DNA of 6,331 bases from an uncultured Sulfurovum sp. (GCA_902727905.1 CACVAR010000153.1:1-6331); one strand, 5' to 3'. Shown: positions 1-6,079, counted from the stretch's first letter. Numbers and translations: made by a program. Notes: a model not told the origin generated them from the sequence alone.

Positions 1-1
1 C

Positions 2-43
2 TATAATCGCGAATAAAAATAATTATAATTTTGGAGCTGGTTT
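2..43 (+). promoter_or_regulatory. Probable promoter and ribosome site of the first operon
   Basis: Two TATAAT hexamers are visible, at 2-7 and 24-29. A GGAG ribosome site lies at 33-36, seven bases before the ATG at 44. A start of transcription from the second hexamer would fall inside the ribosome site, so the first hexamer at 2-7 is the more workable -10 box. Its -35 region would lie outside the window. The region could also be the tail of an upstream gene. This rests on motif matching only. Confidence 0.4.
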
Positions 44-334
44 ATGGTGAAACATATCGTAATGTTCGACTTTAAAGATGAGAATAAAAAAGAGAATTTA
101 GAGAAAGCAAAAGAGATGCTTGAAGCATTGTTAGAGAGTATTCCAACATTAAAAAGTATGGAAGTTGGTATTAACTTTTCGCAAGAAGATAGAGCAATGG
201 ATTTAAGTCTTTATTCTGAGTTTGAAGACAAAACTGGACTTGAAGCTTATGCTATTCATCCTGCACATCTTGAAGTAGTGACATTTATAAAATCTGTGGC
301 AACAGCCTCTAAAGTTTCTGATTACACAATCTAA
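44..334 (+). CDS. Dabb (stress-responsive A/B barrel) family small protein
   Basis: This 96-aa protein matches the dimeric alpha-beta barrel (Dabb) pattern. It opens with an MVKHIVMFDF strand carrying the usual early histidine (H4), followed by a lysine- and glutamate-rich helix (about 15-33). A second strand (about 38-45) follows, then a DLSLYSEF strand, and near the end the family's HP-x-H segment (H72, H75) before a final helix. Family members are soluble dimers of about 95-110 aa, mostly of unknown substrate, and are linked to stress response in plants and bacteria. The length is normal and complete. GGAG stands seven bases before the ATG. The stop is two bases before recR, so the two are probably co-transcribed and translationally coupled. 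The family call is fairly firm, but the biochemical role is unknown. Confidence 0.75.
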   Translation: MVKHIVMFDFKDENKKENLEKAKEMLEALLESIPTLKSMEVGINFSQEDRAMDLSLYSEFEDKTGLEAYAIHPAHLEVVTFIKSVATASKVSDYTI

Positions 335-336
335 GC

Positions 337-906
337 ATGAAAAAATACAAAATTGAAGCCTTTGAAAATCTAGTGTCAGCTTTTCAAGAATTGCCAAGTA
401 TTGGTAAAAAGTCTGCCATACGTATGGCGTACAACATTGTTATGGAAGACAGTTTTGCTGGAATGAAATTGGCTCATGCCATAGAAGAGGGTGTCAATAA
501 TATTCAACGCTGTAAGAAGTGTCATAATATGAGTGAAGATGAACTCTGTTTTATCTGTTCAGATGAGTTTCGAGATACTTCGACCCTTTGTATTGTTCAG
601 TCTGCAAAAGATATTATAACGATAGAAGAGAGTGGGCAATATAAGGGTATTTACTATATTGTGACACAGCTAAGTGATTTAGATGAGTATCATTTACGTG
701 ATGCTGTTAAAGGGGTAGAAGAGGTTATTTTTGCTTTTCCCCCTTCGCTTGCTACGGATACCATGATACTTTACATAGAAGATAAATTAGCCAACAAAGA
801 GATTTGTTTCTCAAAAATTGCCCAAGGTGTACCAACAGGTGTTGAACTTGACAACATAGATGTGGTTTCGCTTACTAGAGCCATGGAATCTCGTGTAAAA
901 ATTTAG
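337..906 (+). CDS. recR: Recombination mediator RecR
   Basis: RecR works with RecO (and RecF where present) to load RecA on single-stranded DNA during gap repair and recombination. The order of parts is typical. An N-terminal helix-hairpin-helix sits around LPSIGKKSAIRMA (19-31). A four-cysteine zinc motif follows (C59, C62, C71, C74), then a Toprim domain from about residue 84 (LCIVQSAKDIITIEESG, YKGIYYIV) with the C-terminal signature IAQGVPTGVELD (161-172) and a final SLTRAMESR. At 189 aa it is slightly shorter than the roughly 200 aa of E. coli. The usual glycine- and proline-rich loop after the Toprim strand is altered to QLSDLDEY, a divergence that fits Campylobacterota. No strong ribosome site precedes the ATG, which lies two bases after the previous stop, suggesting coupled translation. 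Confidence 0.93.
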   Translation: MKKYKIEAFENLVSAFQELPSIGKKSAIRMAYNIVMEDSFAGMKLAHAIEEGVNNIQRCKKCHNMSEDELCFICSDEFRDTSTLCIVQSAKDIITIEESGQYKGIYYIVTQLSDLDEYHLRDAVKGVEEVIFAFPPSLATDTMILYIEDKLANKEICFSKIAQGVPTGVELDNIDVVSLTRAMESRVKI

Positions 907-914
907 GAGAAGAG

Positions 915-1124
915 ATGAAAAATATAGTTTTAGCAATGAATGCCATTGTGCTTATATTGACGTTGTCAATAGTAATTTTACCAAAGCTTTGGATGGTTTC
1001 GGTTGTTGGTGGAGCTGATGGCTTAAAAGGTATTTCATTTCCTATCATCTGGACGGTTTATGCTGTAACTGTTTTCATAACAGCTGGTTTTACTTTCTCA
1101 TGGTTAGTAAAGAGTGGAAGATAG
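915..1124 (+). CDS. Small two-helix membrane protein, unknown function
   Basis: This 69-aa protein has two hydrophobic segments (about residues 4-26 and 43-65) separated by a short glycine-rich loop containing VVGGADGLKG. A lysine/arginine end (KSGR) predicts a short cytoplasmic tail. It is most likely an inner-membrane hairpin. No family is recognised. A good ribosome site (GGAG at 906-909, overlapping the recR stop) precedes the ATG by five bases. Its stop codon is directly followed by the ATG of the hydrolase gene with no gap. That junction suggests a shared transcript and possibly a shared membrane location with the anchored hydrolase, but no function can be given. Confidence 0.7.
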   Translation: MKNIVLAMNAIVLILTLSIVILPKLWMVSVVGGADGLKGISFPIIWTVYAVTVFITAGFTFSWLVKSGR

Positions 1125-1892
1125 ATGAAGCGAATTTTATGGGGTATAGCGAAGCCTCTACTGATGCTTTATGTGATTGGTGGAATTTTACTTTTTATTT
1201 TACAGAGAGATCTACTTTACAAACCCTCTGAAAAAGTTGAACATGCGTATAAAGAAGAGATTATCCATTATGATGATCAAAAACTTCGAATGATTGTCTT
1301 AAACGAAGGCAAAGAGAAAGCCATCATCTACTTTGGTGGAAACAGTGAGTCTGTACTTTCAACAGCCAAAAAAAGAGCCGAAGCATTTGCTAACTACACG
1401 GTATACTTAGTAAACTACCGAGGTTTTGGTGGTAGCACCGGTAAAGCCACACAAACAGCACTTTATGCTGATGCCTTGGTACAATATGATGCTGTAAAAG
1501 CGAAGCACAAAGAAGTTCATCTCATGGGAAGAAGTTTAGGCTCAGGTGTTTCTACCTATGTTGCATCAAAAAGAGATGTGTCAAAAATAGCACTCATAAC
1601 CCCATACGACTCAGTAGTCAACGTAGCTCAATCCAAATACCCAATGTACCCCATAGACCTCATTTTAAAAGACAAGTTTAACAGTGTTCAAAACCTCTCC
1701 ATGGTGAAAGATACAAAAGTATTAATTGTCATGGCAGAAGGTGATGAGATAATCCCCAATGAACATAGCTATGCTTTAGTCGATTCAATTGCTAAAGAGA
1801 ATGTTCAAGTTGAGGTTATCAAAGGGCAAAGTCATAACAGTATCTCTCATGCTGAGAGTTACTTTGGGGTTTTGAATGGGTTTTTTGAGTAG
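1125..1892 (+). CDS. Membrane-anchored alpha/beta hydrolase, BEM46/YfhR (ABHD13-like) type
   Basis: The 255-aa protein starts with one transmembrane helix (about residues 10-27) followed by QRDLLYKPS, a layout typical of BEM46/YfhR/ABHD13 serine hydrolases. The hydrolase fold shows the oxyanion-side strand IIYFGGNSES (67-76), the NYRGFGGSTG loop (97-106), the nucleophile elbow GRSLGSG with S137, the acid in MAEGDEIIP (D207) and the histidine in KGQSHNSIS (H237). All three triad residues are present, so it should be active. The substrate is unknown; acyl-ester or lipid substrates are possible for the family. One helix would place the catalytic domain either at the periplasmic or the cytoplasmic face, which the sequence does not settle. 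The ATG directly abuts the upstream stop, so it is probably the last gene of the operon that begins at 44. Confidence 0.85.
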   Translation: MKRILWGIAKPLLMLYVIGGILLFILQRDLLYKPSEKVEHAYKEEIIHYDDQKLRMIVLNEGKEKAIIYFGGNSESVLSTAKKRAEAFANYTVYLVNYRGFGGSTGKATQTALYADALVQYDAVKAKHKEVHLMGRSLGSGVSTYVASKRDVSKIALITPYDSVVNVAQSKYPMYPIDLILKDKFNSVQNLSMVKDTKVLIVMAEGDEIIPNEHSYALVDSIAKENVQVEVIKGQSHNSISHAESYFGVLNGFFE

Positions 1893-1908
1893 GAAGAAAG
1901 TTTACTCA
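1886..1908 (+). terminator. Weak 6-bp hairpin at the end of the hydrolase gene
   Basis: TGAGTA (1886-1891) pairs with TACTCA (1903-1908) across an 11-nt loop, and T-rich sequence stands on both sides. The stem overlaps the stop codon and has few G-C pairs. It could be a weak terminator separating the operon from the toxin-antitoxin pair, or a chance palindrome that overlaps the -35 region of the next promoter. Confidence 0.2.
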
Positions 1909-1943
1909 TTTAAGCTAAAATGGTTATAATGACTATAAAGGAG
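1901..1943 (+). promoter_or_regulatory. Promoter and ribosome site of the first toxin-antitoxin operon
   Basis: A perfect TATAAT lies at 1925-1930, with a partial -35 match (TTTACT, 1901-1906) 18 bases upstream. A strong AAAGGAG at 1937-1943 precedes the antitoxin ATG by five bases, so the leader is very short. The promoter region is where an antitoxin or toxin-antitoxin complex would normally bind to repress its own operon. No clear operator palindrome is seen beyond the 6-bp repeat at 1886-1908. Confidence 0.55.
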
Positions 1944-1948
1944 TTTTC

Positions 1949-2221
1949 ATGCAAGTTGTAACAGCCTCAGAGATAAAACAAAACAGTACGATTTTACAAA
2001 ACGCTCTTAGAGATGATATGTTGGTGACCAAAAGAGATAAACCATTTGTTGTGGTACTTGACTTTAAACGTTATGAAGAACTTATTGCTAGAGAGAAACA
2101 ACAAAAAAGTAGTAATTGGATAGATGATACCTTTGCCTCTATGTCAGAAGAAGAATCAGAAGATTTACTAGAAGTAATCAAAAAAAATAGAGTTAATAAA
2201 GAGACAGATATATGGTCTTAG
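1949..2221 (+). CDS. Phd/YefM family antitoxin
   Basis: This 90-aa protein begins with the Phd/YefM DNA-binding fold. MQVVTASEIKQNSTILQNAL is the first strand and helix, LVTKRDKPFVVVLDFKRYEEL is the second part with the usual 'K-x-KPFVVV...Y' pattern, and a charged tail follows (about 52-90). The tail is rich in acidic and polar residues and is the expected disordered, protease-sensitive toxin-binding segment. Antitoxins of this family neutralise the partner toxin by masking its active site and repress the operon. The gene ends ten bases inside the toxin gene, the standard arrangement for such pairs. Phd-type antitoxins combined with PIN toxins are common, so the pairing is not anomalous. Confidence 0.88.
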   Translation: MQVVTASEIKQNSTILQNALRDDMLVTKRDKPFVVVLDFKRYEELIAREKQQKSSNWIDDTFASMSEEESEDLLEVIKKNRVNKETDIWS

Positions 2222-2598
2222 ATACCGATACAATTTCTTATTTCTTAAGAGGCAATGAATCGGTTAAAGCAAAAATTATTGAACATCAAAAAGAGCTTGC
2301 TTCTACTACGGTTAACTATAGTGAGCTTATTTATGGTTTAACGAAAAAAGACAGTAAAAAGTATTTGCCTAAAGTTGAACTTATTTTTGAAAATATTAAG
2401 TTGTATAGTTTTGACAAAAAATCAGCACGTACGTTTGGCATATTGAAAGCACAAATGCAAAAAGAGGGCATTGTTGTGGCTGACATGGATTTGATGATAG
2501 CCAGTATAGCTTTGACTTATGATGAGGTTTTGATTTCAAATAATATAAAGCATTTTTCTAAAGTAGCAGGGTTATGTGTTGAAACTTGGGTTGAGTAG
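2212..2598 (+). CDS. vapC: PIN-domain ribonuclease toxin, VapC type
   Basis: The 128-aa protein is a full-length PIN domain. The acidic residues that hold the catalytic magnesium are visible: D4 in MVLDTDTISYFLRG, E39 in VNYSELIYG and D93 in DMDLMIASIAL. N110 lies in the LISNNIKHFSKV strand, and the typical ending GLCVETW is present. Toxins of this type are endoribonucleases that cleave tRNA or rRNA when released from the antitoxin; the target here cannot be read from sequence. The ATG at 2212 overlaps the antitoxin by ten bases, giving translational coupling with antitoxin in excess. No key residue is missing, so it should be functional. Confidence 0.9.
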   Translation: MVLDTDTISYFLRGNESVKAKIIEHQKELASTTVNYSELIYGLTKKDSKKYLPKVELIFENIKLYSFDKKSARTFGILKAQMQKEGIVVADMDLMIASIALTYDEVLISNNIKHFSKVAGLCVETWVE

Positions 2599-2629
2599 GT
2601 TTTCTCTTTTTATCAAATATAGATTTAGA

Positions 2630-2752
2630 ATGAAGAGTAGAAAAAATTTCATTGGTGCTTCTCTTTCTCAATATACGAATAAATCATTAATTGAAAATGA
2701 AGATAGAGGATGGAAACAACATATAGAAGAAAAGCATAAAGTATCATTTTGA
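2630..2752 (+). CDS. Possible 40-aa small protein between the two toxin-antitoxin loci
   Basis: An ATG-to-TGA ORF of 40 codons fills most of the gap between the toxin and the second antitoxin. The peptide begins MKSRKNFIGASLSQYTNKSL and ends WKQHIEEKHKVSF. Its form, a GxLSxY-N-xxLI-E-x(4)-W-x(2)-HI-x-EKH pattern, looks like short conserved-looking proteins that I associate with toxin-antitoxin neighbourhoods, but I cannot name a family. The ribosome site is poor, which argues against strong expression. It may be a real small antitoxin-like gene, the tail of a decayed longer one, or chance. Its stop codon directly precedes the -10 box of the next gene. Confidence 0.35.
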   Translation: MKSRKNFIGASLSQYTNKSLIENEDRGWKQHIEEKHKVSF

Positions 2753-2783
2753 TATAATCATTAAAAGAGCAAATAAAAAGGAG
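2753..2783 (+). promoter_or_regulatory. Promoter and ribosome site of the second antitoxin
   Basis: A perfect TATAAT stands at 2753-2758, immediately after the TGA of the preceding small ORF. AAAAGGAG at about 2776-2783 lies five bases before the ATG. From AAAGGAG through the first bases of the coding region (2777-2793) the sequence is identical to the corresponding 17 nt of the first antitoxin (1937-1953). No convincing -35 box is seen. Confidence 0.5.
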
Positions 2784-2788
2784 TTTTC

Positions 2789-3067
2789 ATGCAGTTAAAT
2801 ATTCATATAGATGACAGACATCTTCAAGATAAAATTACAGAATATATGTCTAGTAAGCATATACAAGCTAATGATTTTATGGTAGAACTTCTTGAACATT
2901 TTTTTCATAAAGAAGATACTGTTTTAAAGTATAACACAAAAGAGGCCAATGAAGTAGCTAAAGTTATTGATTTTGATTTAGAGAGTCAATCAAATTATAA
3001 ACTATTTGAAGATGTAGAGGATGTTGCTAGTTATTCTAAAGAGCTGAGAAAAAATGCTTGGAAATAA
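2789..3067 (+). CDS. Probable antitoxin of a broken PIN toxin-antitoxin pair
   Basis: This 92-aa protein starts with a short strand, MQLNIHIDD, followed by helices at about 11-21 and 27-40 (DKITEYMSS, NDFMVELLEHFF). That start suggests a ribbon-helix-helix-like DNA-binding head, though I cannot match it to a named family with certainty. The rest is charged and ends FEDVEDVASYSKELRKNAWK, the type of tail that wraps a PIN toxin. The strongest evidence is position: it overlaps by 14 nt a reading frame that begins like a PIN domain (3054). Because that toxin is internally deleted, this antitoxin is probably an orphan. It could still act as a repressor or cross-neutralise a related toxin elsewhere. 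Confidence 0.7.
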   Translation: MQLNIHIDDRHLQDKITEYMSSKHIQANDFMVELLEHFFHKEDTVLKYNTKEANEVAKVIDFDLESQSNYKLFEDVEDVASYSKELRKNAWK

Positions 3068-3244
3068 GAAAGTTTTTATAGACACTTGTGTTGTTATTGA
3101 GTTTTTAAAAGAGAATTTAGAATTACATAAATCAAACTGCTATATCAATCATATTGTACTTCAACTTGTTTAATTCATAAGCTTCCTATCGCTACCTATA
3201 CTATTAAAGACTTTAAATATATTCCTAGTTTAGAGATAGTTTAG
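3054..3244 (+). pseudogene. Remnant of a PIN-domain (VapC) toxin with its middle deleted
   Basis: From ATG 3054 the frame reads KKVFIDTCVVIEFLKENLE, the N-terminal PIN strand with its first aspartate, and continues to NCYINHIVLQ, which resembles the central helix start (usually ...SSVVLMELYYG). It then stops at TAA 3171-3173 after 39 codons. In another frame, from about 3170 to the TAG at 3242-3244, the sequence reads LIHKLPIATYTIKDFKYIPS, the classical C-terminal PIN strand (usually LPLYTLNxKDFxxIPG). An intact toxin is about 130 aa, so some 60-70 codons covering the other catalytic acids are gone and the frame is shifted. It cannot encode an active nuclease. The start overlaps the antitoxin by 14 nt, as in intact pairs. 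Confidence 0.8.
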
Positions 3245-3271
3245 TAGGGTGCTGTTTTCAACGCACCGTTA
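3244..3271 (+). repeat. Left copy of the REP-like inverted repeat
   Basis: The 28 bases are exactly reverse-complementary to 6120-6147. The copy begins with GTAG (3244-3247), whose first G is also the last base of the toxin remnant's stop. It continues as GGTGCTGTTTTCAACGCACC (3248-3267), a hairpin with GGTGC/GCACC and GTT/AAC pairing, a single bulged T (3253) and a TTC loop. GTAG or GGAG at the 5' foot of a bulged hairpin is the known layout of REP sequences recognised by RAYT (TnpA-REP, Y1 HUH) enzymes. No such enzyme is encoded in the window. No target-site duplication is visible next to it. Confidence 0.85.
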
Positions 3272-3293
3272 TTAAAAACTTGAATAAAGAAAA

Positions 3294-3312
3294 AGTTTCG
3301 CCGAAAGGCTTA
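3294..3312 (+). repeat. Left copy of the inner 19-nt block with GNRA mini-hairpin
   Basis: The sequence AGTTTCGCCGAAAGGCTTA matches the reverse complement of 6080-6098 at 18 of 19 positions. GCC-GAAA-GGC forms a 3-bp stem with a GNRA-type loop. The only difference in the other copy changes the loop to GTAA, still GNRA. The spacer to the outer repeat is 22 nt here and 21 nt in the right copy, with little similarity between spacers. It lies directly upstream of the ribosome site of the NACHT gene, so it would be in the 5' leader of a transcript starting upstream. Confidence 0.7.
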
Positions 3313-3318
3313 GTGAAA

Positions 3319-3325
3319 AGAGGGG
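3319..3325 (+). promoter_or_regulatory. Ribosome site that selects the NACHT start
   Basis: AGAGGGG lies four bases before the ATG at 3330. A nearer-looking ATG at 3326 runs into TAG after two codons, so 3330 is the only useful start. No clear promoter is seen in the 86 bases between the toxin remnant and this start. The gene may be read from the upstream antitoxin promoter or from an AT-rich weak promoter in the leader. Confidence 0.6.
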
Positions 3326-3329
3326 ATGA

Positions 3330-5930
3330 ATGAATAGAGATCTTTATTATAGTTATATTGATGAAAAATTACATATTTTGGCTCATAGAATAACCACGAA
3401 TGGTAAACTTAATATGTTACATTTACATCTACATTCTGAAAACTTTTATCTACATTTCTTCAATTTACTTTATGGCTATAATCTTGAAAATCTTAATGAT
3501 GTTTCTCAAAATGTTGAAGCAATAGATTTGATTGACTATCAAAAGAAAGTTATGATTCAAGTTTCTTCAACTTCGACTAAACAAAAAATTGAGTCTGCTT
3601 TAAATAAAGATAAATTAAAAGAGTATGTTGGTTATGAGTTTAAATTTATTTCTATAGCTAAGGATGCAACTGACTTACGAGGGAAGACATATAAAAATCC
3701 TAACTCAATCAAATTTGACCCACCAAAAGATATTTATGATATTCGTTTTTTTTTAAATACGATCTCATCATTAGATATTGAGAAACTAAAAAAAATTCAT
3801 GATTTTATTCATCAGGAGTTAGGGGATGGAAATCAAAATAGATTTACTCCTAATATATTAAAAGACAAATATTTAAACAAGTTTAATGAAATCAAATTAT
3901 TAATTAATAGTACATCAAAACCTATAGAACACATTTTTATAAATCTAGCCATTATCAAAGATAAAAAAGAAAAAAAAGAAAATAATAAACTGATTTCCAG
4001 AGATGCTTTTTTAAGTTCTTACGAAGAGATACATAAACCAAAAGAACCTATAGAGATTAAAGACTTAATCGATACATCAAAAAAATCACTTATCTATGGA
4101 AAAGCTGGAATAGGAAAAACGACACTTTGTAAATATATTTCTTATATGTGGGCTAAAGGTGAACTTTATCAAGAGTTTGAGTATGTCATTTATATTTCAC
4201 TTCGAGAATGGAAGAATAGAGGGTTAAAGGGAGCTATAAAAGATAATTACTATAGTCAAGATGATGAAGATATAACACTTGATATAAAAGACAAATCCCA
4301 AAATATACTTTTTTTATTTGATGGGTATGATGAGTTAGACTCTGATAGAAAAAAGCTTTTAAGAGATGAGATAGATAAATATTCTTTAACCGACTACATC
4401 ATAACAACTCGTCCTTATGGGTATCAAAGAAGTGACTTTAGAGTTGATGAACAGTTTGAGACGATTGGTTTTACTGATGAAAATGTAGATAATTATATAG
4501 ACAATTTTTTTGATAAAGATGCTAATAAAAAATCTCAGTCTTTAAAGAGTTATTTAGAAAGTAATATCAGTATTAAACATATTGCTTATATTCCTTTGAT
4601 GTTGGAGATGATTTGTTCTTTATGGGATAAAGAAGAGTTGGATAATAATTTGACAATGACAGAGCTTTATAGTGAGTCTATTGAAAATATGTTTTTTGAA
4701 TATACAGAGAAAAATGGAACAGCTTACATTCAAGATAAAGAAGAAGAGATATTTAATTATTTAGGAAAAATTGCATTTGAGGGACTAAAACAACAAACTA
4801 TTCTTTTAGATAAAAATATTATAAAAGAGAAACGAACATTTTTTAGTGATTATGTATTAAAAGCAGGGTTTTTAAATGATGGAGAAGCAAAAAATAGTAA
4901 CCCCTTACGAAATAGTTACCAATTTCCTCATTTAACTTTTCAAGAATATTTTGCTGCTCTTTATGTCTCTAATCTCTCACAAGAAGAACAGAGTGAAATT
5001 ATACGAGATTGGAAATTTTATCCTCATATGCAGATGTTTTTTGCTTTTTGGGGTGGGTTGATTGAGGATAAGGAGTTTTTGATTGGTGGGATTCAGAGTG
5101 AGCCTAAGGACTTAATTGGGTTTTTTGAGTTTGATTTAGTTTTAAGAGTTAGTGAAGAGGTAGATAAAAAACTAACTAAAGATTTTTTATTTTGGGTTGA
5201 GCATCTCAGCCAAAAGATAGATTCTGATTATAAACATTTTATAGATAATTTTTTTATAAAATTAAATAGTTTAGATAAAATCTTTGTAGAAGAAGTTTTG
5301 AAAAATTTTAGTCTATTCAAAGACAATATTTTAATGTATATTATTGATAAAATAATTCTAATAGGTTATGAGAATGAGATGATAATGAATTTATTATTAG
5401 ATTTTGTGTATACAGACACTTCTAATAATAGCAAAGCATTAGTTGGATATTCATTAGTATTTCATGAGTTTAAAAATATTTGTATTGACTATGATGAATT
5501 AGAGGAATATTTAGATGATGTTGCTTTTGAGTATAGTGATAAATATTTTATGGGTTTTGCTGGCTATGAAGCATATAAAAGTATAGAAGAGTTAGAAGAT
5601 ATATGTGAATTAACTTCTAATTTGGAAGAGATTTTAAGTAAGTATGATGATTATTATCCCATTATTAATTTAATAACTAATGAAAATGTAGATTTTAAAG
5701 ATTTGATGGGACTAATTGATGGTAAAAGATTTTTACAAGAGCTTATCACTCTTGTAACTGTAGAAAATATTTATGACTATTTTTTATATAAAAAATTTCC
5801 ACTTTTTATTATAAATAAAAAACTTTTGACTATAGAAAACGGAAATCAAATAAGCACTCAAATAGAAGTAGATGAAGTAAGACTTAATGAGATAAGAATG
5901 CTACATAAAGGAGATTCTTTAGATGATTGA
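3330..5930 (+). CDS. SMEK-NACHT STAND NTPase, bacterial NLR-like (bNACHT) probable antiphage protein
   Basis: The protein has 866 aa. Residues 1 to about 165 form a SMEK domain: GKLNMLHLHLHSENFYLHFFN (25-45), AIDLIDYQKKVMIQVSSTST (64-83) and YKNPNSIKFDP. A linker leads to a complete NACHT core with Walker A GKAGIGKTT (K263), Walker B ILFLFDGYDEL (D331, D334, E335) and the arginine motif TTRPYG (R361). A winged-helix region ends in FPHLTFQEYFAA (532-542). Residues about 600-866 are acidic, aromatic-rich and probably helical, with no evident LRR, TPR or WD repeats. In known bNACHT proteins an infection signal sensed by the C-terminal part triggers oligomerisation and an N-terminal effector. Here the SMEK domain would be the effector or adaptor. 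Base composition is much more AT-rich than in recR, and the gene is bracketed by inverted REP-like repeats, suggesting transfer. Domain calls are firm; antiphage activity is inferred. Confidence 0.88.
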   Translation: MNRDLYYSYIDEKLHILAHRITTNGKLNMLHLHLHSENFYLHFFNLLYGYNLENLNDVSQNVEAIDLIDYQKKVMIQVSSTSTKQKIESALNKDKLKEYVGYEFKFISIAKDATDLRGKTYKNPNSIKFDPPKDIYDIRFFLNTISSLDIEKLKKIHDFIHQELGDGNQNRFTPNILKDKYLNKFNEIKLLINSTSKPIEHIFINLAIIKDKKEKKENNKLISRDAFLSSYEEIHKPKEPIEIKDLIDTSKKSLIYGKAGIGKTTLCKYISYMWAKGELYQEFEYVIYISLREWKNRGLKGAIKDNYYSQDDEDITLDIKDKSQNILFLFDGYDELDSDRKKLLRDEIDKYSLTDYIITTRPYGYQRSDFRVDEQFETIGFTDENVDNYIDNFFDKDANKKSQSLKSYLESNISIKHIAYIPLMLEMICSLWDKEELDNNLTMTELYSESIENMFFEYTEKNGTAYIQDKEEEIFNYLGKIAFEGLKQQTILLDKNIIKEKRTFFSDYVLKAGFLNDGEAKNSNPLRNSYQFPHLTFQEYFAALYVSNLSQEEQSEIIRDWKFYPHMQMFFAFWGGLIEDKEFLIGGIQSEPKDLIGFFEFDLVLRVSEEVDKKLTKDFLFWVEHLSQKIDSDYKHFIDNFFIKLNSLDKIFVEEVLKNFSLFKDNILMYIIDKIILIGYENEMIMNLLLDFVYTDTSNNSKALVGYSLVFHEFKNICIDYDELEEYLDDVAFEYSDKYFMGFAGYEAYKSIEELEDICELTSNLEEILSKYDDYYPIINLITNENVDFKDLMGLIDGKRFLQELITLVTVENIYDYFLYKKFPLFIINKKLLTIENGNQISTQIEVDEVRLNEIRMLHKGDSLDD
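5907..5930 (+). promoter_or_regulatory. Internal ribosome site and overlapping ATG at the NACHT 3' end
   Basis: AAAGGAG (5907-5913) stands nine bases before an ATG at 5923 that overlaps the NACHT stop in the arrangement ATGATTGA. This is the usual signature of a translationally coupled second gene. The frame that follows runs to 6165 but is almost entirely repeat-derived sequence. It may be the surviving start signal of a lost partner gene. Confidence 0.4.
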
Positions 5931-5967
5931 CTCCAATAGACATTCCCAAGTTGGAGTGTGGAAACAA
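5931..5967. repeat. Degenerate repeat-type hairpin just after the NACHT stop
   Basis: The stretch CATTCCCAAGTTGGAGTGTG (5941-5960), followed by GAAACAAGG, resembles a dispersed bacterial hairpin repeat in which CATTCCCACGC and GCGTGGGAAC pair around GGAG. Pairing has decayed here: TTCC/GGAA and CA/TG remain with one bulged T. An alternative perfect 6-bp pairing joins CTCCAA (5931-5936) with TTGGAG (5951-5956). It may be an old REP-like copy or part of the gene's transcript end. Recognition is from memory of the pattern, so confidence is moderate. Confidence 0.4.
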
Positions 5968-6056
5968 GGGCAAAGCTCTGTAAAGGCTGATTGTTATCAC
6001 ACTATTTATTTAAAGTTCAAAATAGATTTTTTCTTCATACCTAGTATTGGGAGGAT

Positions 6057-6066
6057 GGTAATTACC
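6057..6066. repeat. 10-bp perfect palindrome GGTAATTACC
   Basis: GGTAATTACC is a perfect palindrome between the NACHT gene and the right repeats. On the minus strand it is preceded by GTAG (complement of 6069-6072) and two further bases, so it too has the layout of tetranucleotide plus hairpin. It could be a second, unrelated REP-like unit, a protein-binding site or chance in AT-rich DNA. Confidence 0.35.
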
Positions 6067-6079
6067 TTCTACGGTATTT

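Noticed and set aside
203..397. 64-codon ORF on the minus strand
   Set aside because: It lies antisense across the Dabb gene and the start of recR, has no ribosome site and reads as a low-complexity F/C-rich peptide, so it is a shadow frame.
3054..3173. 39-codon frame as a genuine small protein
   Set aside because: It is the N-terminal stub of a PIN toxin, and the matching C-terminal segment follows in another frame, so decay is the better explanation.
3272..3293. CRISPR-like repeat-spacer layout (two repeats with a 21-22 nt spacer)
   Set aside because: The blocks on each side of the spacer are different sequences and there are only two inverted copies of each, so no array exists.
3330..3830. 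Relation of the SMEK domain to eukaryotic SMEK (PP4 regulatory subunit)
   Set aside because: Only the name is shared. The HSENFYLHFFN and AIDLID...QVSS pattern belongs to the bacterial conflict-system domain.
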